From positions 1 through 22,585 of the forward strand of contig JAQGAU010000928.1 in NCBI GenBank assembly GCA_034698045.1: a stretch of 22,585 nucleotides of DNA, in the 5' to 3' direction. This document shows, piece by piece, positions 19,693 through 22,585 of this stretch; the first letter of the stretch is position 1; the number at the start of each line of letters is the position of its first letter. A program made the position numbers and the translations under genes. The notes under the pieces were generated by a model. The model made no database searches. It was not told where the DNA came from and was given only the letters and a program-made list of their open reading frames with translations. This stretch comes from Paramacrobiotus richtersi (Eukaryota; Tardigrada; Eutardigrada; Parachela; Macrobiotidae).

Positions 19693-21288
19693 ATGGCTCA
19701 TCACGATAAAGTGAAAGAATGTGGATGGCCGCATACAAACACCGACTACATCGTCAATCAGCCCGGTTACAAATACACTGATCTCGTTCTGCGTCCTGTT
19801 TGGATGACAATTTGCACTGTCGGAAATGTTACCAACATTCTTGTACTGCAACGTTTCAGGACGTATCAGGCAACGTTCTTACTGGCAACTTCTACGTTTG
19901 ATTTAATTTTCATGTAAGTACAGGGAATATACACAGCGCCAGGATTTTTTGTTGCAATGCTTTCAGGGAATACGTTCACCGAAGATATGGTTTATCTGGT
20001 TAATTATTGCTTTCAGTGGCTGATAGTTTTATCTCTTTACAGGTGGTCGTGGTTCCCCCTGTATTTTAGAGTAAGTGTGACGCAACCTAACGATACTGCT
20101 CTTGACGTTTAATTGAACTGTACATCAGGATACCGTGATCAAAAACATCGATGATGTTGATGACCACCTCAAGACATTCTTTATCGCATGTGAATTTGTT
20201 GGTACGACTTTTAGCGCGCAGCGAATTTGTACTATCAAATGTGTAGGCAGTGTTGCTTTGCAGGAAACGTTGCCGCACAAGGAAGTGACTGGTAAGATGT
20301 GTGCGGTGCGACTATTCCTGTAACTGTACTTTAGAAATGTACGCACTGTAAAGTACAGAAGGAACGTGAAATTGTTATTTTGTCTTCAAGGGTCCTGGTC
20401 GCGTTTAGCCTGTCTCTGCTTTTAACCATTATGCTTCCATTCAAATGTGTGACATTGATGCCGAATCCGAATTTTGATCATCTGCTCGATCCCGTTTGCC
20501 GTGGCCCTTAATTTACGGCTGGTAGAGGCATTTGCGTATCGGAACGAGAAAGTGGCTACGGAGACATGGCTTAGAGATTGGTTACGTCTGCAACAGTTTT
20601 GTGACGTAAGTGTTCAGGTGTGGTGTCTGCACTAAATACTAAGGACTATTCTGACTTGAGCTACGTATGTAACCGGCAATATAAATATAATTATGTAATC
20701 TTGCATTTGATATTCTTGTACCAGATCGCCGTTCCCTTTTCCACCTTTAATTCTTTATTACTGACAAATGCCGTGGTTGTTGGAATTCTTTGCAAGCATA
20801 AAAAGCTAAAACTGTTGGAACAAAGCAAGATGGTACCTTCCGGCACCACTGGTGTGATAAGATGTCACAAACACGATGAGCAAATAACCATGACTATTCG
20901 CCTGCTACTTGCCTCCGTGACAATGTACCTCATCTCCAGAATTCCGTTCATAACCTGACACATTATCGCCATGCTGGAAGACCAGTGTCTGGCCCACTTA
21001 ACCGACGAGCAAAACGTGATCTTCATGCCGATCTATTTTCAGTTCCTGTACGCCAACTTTTCCATCAACTTTCTACTGTATTGTGGTACTAGTCGGGCGT
21101 ATTTGAAGAAGGCTGTCAGAATGATTACGAGCTGTCACCAGCCGGAAGCTGCTACACGGAACGTTGACCGAGCGGTATGCGGTGACATGGTATTAAGAAC
21201 TGCGAGGAGAACAGTACTACAGCCAATCAGCCCGGTCTTCGAATGGAAGTCTATAAACACGGGGTGCCTGCATACTGCTTGTAGTTAA
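19693..21288 (+). pseudogene. Neuropeptide-type GPCR with frame break and in-frame TGA
   Basis: Rhodopsin-family receptor of the FMRFamide/myosuppressin-like type. Recognised exons are 19693-19913, a 28-base micro-exon 20043-20070, about 20129-20298, 20391-20605 and 20725-21288. The ATG at 19693 (GCCATGG) follows an in-frame stop at 19618. TM1 contains TVGNVTNILVLQR. TM2 runs TFLLATSTFDLIF into MWSWFPLYFR across the micro-exon. TM5 has AVPFSTFNSLLLTN, TM6 RLLLASVTMYLISRIPF, TM7 YANFSINFLLYC, the NxxxY version seen in these receptors. There are three problems. Exon 4 begins in the frame reading LVAFSLSLLLTIMLPFKC but must change frame between 20459 and 20508 to reach RIRILIICSIPFAVALN. The DRY position is unrecognisable. 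TGA at 20956-20958 interrupts the loop after TM6. The exon 3/4 splice is uncertain. Together these favour a pseudogene, though assembly errors could mimic part of this. Confidence 0.7.
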
Positions 21289-21404
21289 ATACTGAAATAT
21301 GAAATTCGACCGTAAGTTTGCACGCTTTACCAGCATTGGTTGATTGTATCAACTTACGATCGAGCTTTAAATAACAGAAGTCAAAACTTACCGGAGTCAC
21401 CTAC

Positions 21405-22328
21405 CTGTTTAGCGAGATAGACGAACGTCAGTGAATATGCAGCTAGAAAAACAATTTGCTCACAAACTATATTGACATAAACCTTTTTCTGGAAGGACCC
21501 CGTTGTCTGATATTCTCGTATTGTCAGATATGTGAAGTACAGTACATCGAAAAACATCTGCATGCCGATTAAAGCATTAATCCCTGAGAATGCCGAATCC
21601 AGTTGTTTCGTTAGGTCCACAAGATGACGGTGCTGCTGAAGCAATCACTGTGCGGCTTCTCGATTCCATAAAGTTATGTATTTTTGTAACGCTGTCCGAA
21701 ATGTTTTTTAGCTTTTCGGTAACATTGTCGAAAAGCTTTTCAATAAGAAGCGCAAGGCAGACCATGAAGGTCTGCAGTATTGGTTTGCTTGTCCAGGCGA
21801 TTCGGCGGAAGACGGTGTAGAATACGTACAAGATCCTGTACATTTCGAAGGGGATAGCGTCTCCAATCAGAGCGTAGTCCTTTTCTGCATTGCTCTGAAA
21901 GGTCATGACATCATATGACCTGACTCCATGTACAGCTAATGCAATCACACTGCAACCGATTGAGCCCATAAAAGCATGAATGTGAAGTTTGTCCATTTTG
22001 CTCAAAACCGTACCGGCTTCTTTCGCAATAGTTTTGATGCATGTTGTGATCCCTGCATTTAAGTGATATACGGTAGAGTTACGAAACAATATATTGGCGC
22101 AATAATGCATGACAAGATATAGTTTCCCTTCCAAAGTGATACGGTGGATGATTCATTGGGATCACTCGGACGGAACAGCTCGTTATAGCAGCAATAAATT
22201 AACGCTGTAACTTGACAGATGCTGGAGGTAACGGACCACAGCCTGAGAAAGATGAGCTTTCTTTCTGATACAACAGAAAAGCCAATCACTTGCAGCAGAA
22301 AGAACCAGACGTTCCATATTGTCTGCAT
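21405..22328 (-). pseudogene. Broken copy of the gustatory-receptor-like gene
   Basis: This minus-strand segment aligns along its length with 11739-12668, the large exon of the receptor at 11181-12878; proteins share long runs such as LWSVTSSICQVTALIYCCYN. It begins at the ATG reading MQTIWNVWFFLLQ and ends at a matching donor (CAG|GTAGGT). It is disrupted twice: about five extra bases near 22050-22080 (after IIAPIYCFV) and about eight missing bases near 21635-21665 (before QQHRHLVDLTKQLDSA), plus one lost codon. No counterparts of the two C-terminal exons occur between it and the GPCR end at 21288, so TM7 is absent. Its 5' side is replaced within a few bases by retroelement sequence. It is a dead, truncated duplicate sharing the orientation of the intact gene, about 10 kb away. 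Confidence 0.85.
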
Positions 22329-22330
22329 AG

Positions 22331-22585
22331 TTAAAGCATTGTCTGCAATTTGGGGGGCTGGGGCTAATCAGCGCCTGTGATATCGCTCTGCCAGCATATA
22401 TTGCATCGTTGTCTGCAGCGTCGGAGTATATTTCAGCGATCATTAGCGGTGTCGATGCCCCGGGATTAACAGCCAGCGTGGTAAGCGAGTGGTCCAACCG
22501 AACCGGTCTAGATCCTCCACCACCAGAACGTCGCCAGTTTCAGTCGGCGTGGACAACTGTGCAGCACACTAAGGCATTGGCCAGC
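22331..22585 (+). mobile_element. Non-LTR retroelement polyprotein fragment, runs off the window
   Basis: All 85 codons to the window edge are open after an in-frame TAG at 22328-22330. Near the start it reads FGGLGLISACDIALPAYIAS, which matches the G-G-L-G-[IL]-x-S-x(3)-[AL]-L-P-A-[FY] block found downstream of the reverse-transcriptase domain in invertebrate non-LTR elements of the family that ends with the G-P-W-G-P motif. Later PPPPERRQFQSAWTT fits the P-x(4)-Q-x-x-W segment of the same region. There is no start codon: the fragment appears 5'-truncated, with its left border at the 5' end of the gustatory-receptor pseudogene. The element at 2-214 would represent a later part of such a protein; whether the two are separate insertions cannot be told here. 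Confidence 0.65.

Noticed and set aside
10190..20958. Reassigned stop codons explaining TAG and TGA in both GPCRs
   Set aside because: TGA ends the aldo-keto reductase, TAA the gustatory-receptor-like gene and TAG probably the LRR-like gene, so all three act as normal stops.
22183..22497. Minus-strand open frame of 104 codons
   Set aside because: It straddles the retroelement fragment and the receptor pseudogene in a frame matching neither; the plus-strand retroelement frame explains the open right part.
1..22585. tRNA, rRNA or CRISPR array
   Set aside because: No cloverleaf with a T-loop box pair, no ribosomal motif and no regularly spaced repeat array was seen on either strand by eye; a tRNAscan-SE or Infernal run would be decisive.

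Overview
The window is eukaryotic, intron-rich DNA of about 22.6 kb from an invertebrate animal. The evidence is GT-AG introns with well-placed donors and acceptors, some as short as 57 to 76 bases, AATAAA signals, two peptide-type rhodopsin-family GPCR genes, an insect-type gustatory-receptor-like (7tm_7) gene and invertebrate-style non-LTR retroelement fragments. A protostome, probably an ecdysozoan, fits best. I cannot settle the phylum from sequence alone.

Layout, left to right. (1) 2-214 (+): C-terminal remnant of a non-LTR retroelement polyprotein. (2) 431-2492: two diverged copies of a roughly 0.6 kb block, 1.45 kb apart, each ending in the same membrane-type terminal exon (926-1071 open, 2331-2492 broken). 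(3) 4522-5133 (-): two exons resembling the C-terminal end of a carboxylesterase-family protein. (4) 6437-10327 (+): four-exon GPCR of thyrotropin-releasing-hormone-receptor type with an in-frame TAG in TM7; a 165-base poly(A)-tailed retroposed insert with an exact 11-bp target duplication sits in its second intron. (5) 11181-12878 (-): three-exon gustatory-receptor-like gene. (6) 14266-15952 (-): complete seven-exon aldo-keto reductase of 323 residues. (7) 17369-17521: near-perfect foldback element immediately followed by an LRR-like secreted or anchored protein gene, 17522-18501 (+). (8) 19693-21288 (+): second peptide-type GPCR, with a frame break and an in-frame TGA. (9) 21405-22328 (-): broken, 3'-truncated copy of the gustatory-receptor-like gene. 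(10) 22331-22585 (+): another fragment of the same kind of retroelement, running off the window.

These genes do not form a pathway or operon. The common theme is membrane receptors beside decaying duplicates and mobile DNA: the aldo-keto reductase and the first gustatory-receptor-like gene look intact, both GPCRs carry coding lesions, and the second gustatory copy is clearly dead. I see no evidence of an undescribed multi-gene system. The best leads are the lesion-bearing GPCRs, the dated retroposition event, the foldback elements and the retroelement junction at the gustatory pseudogene.
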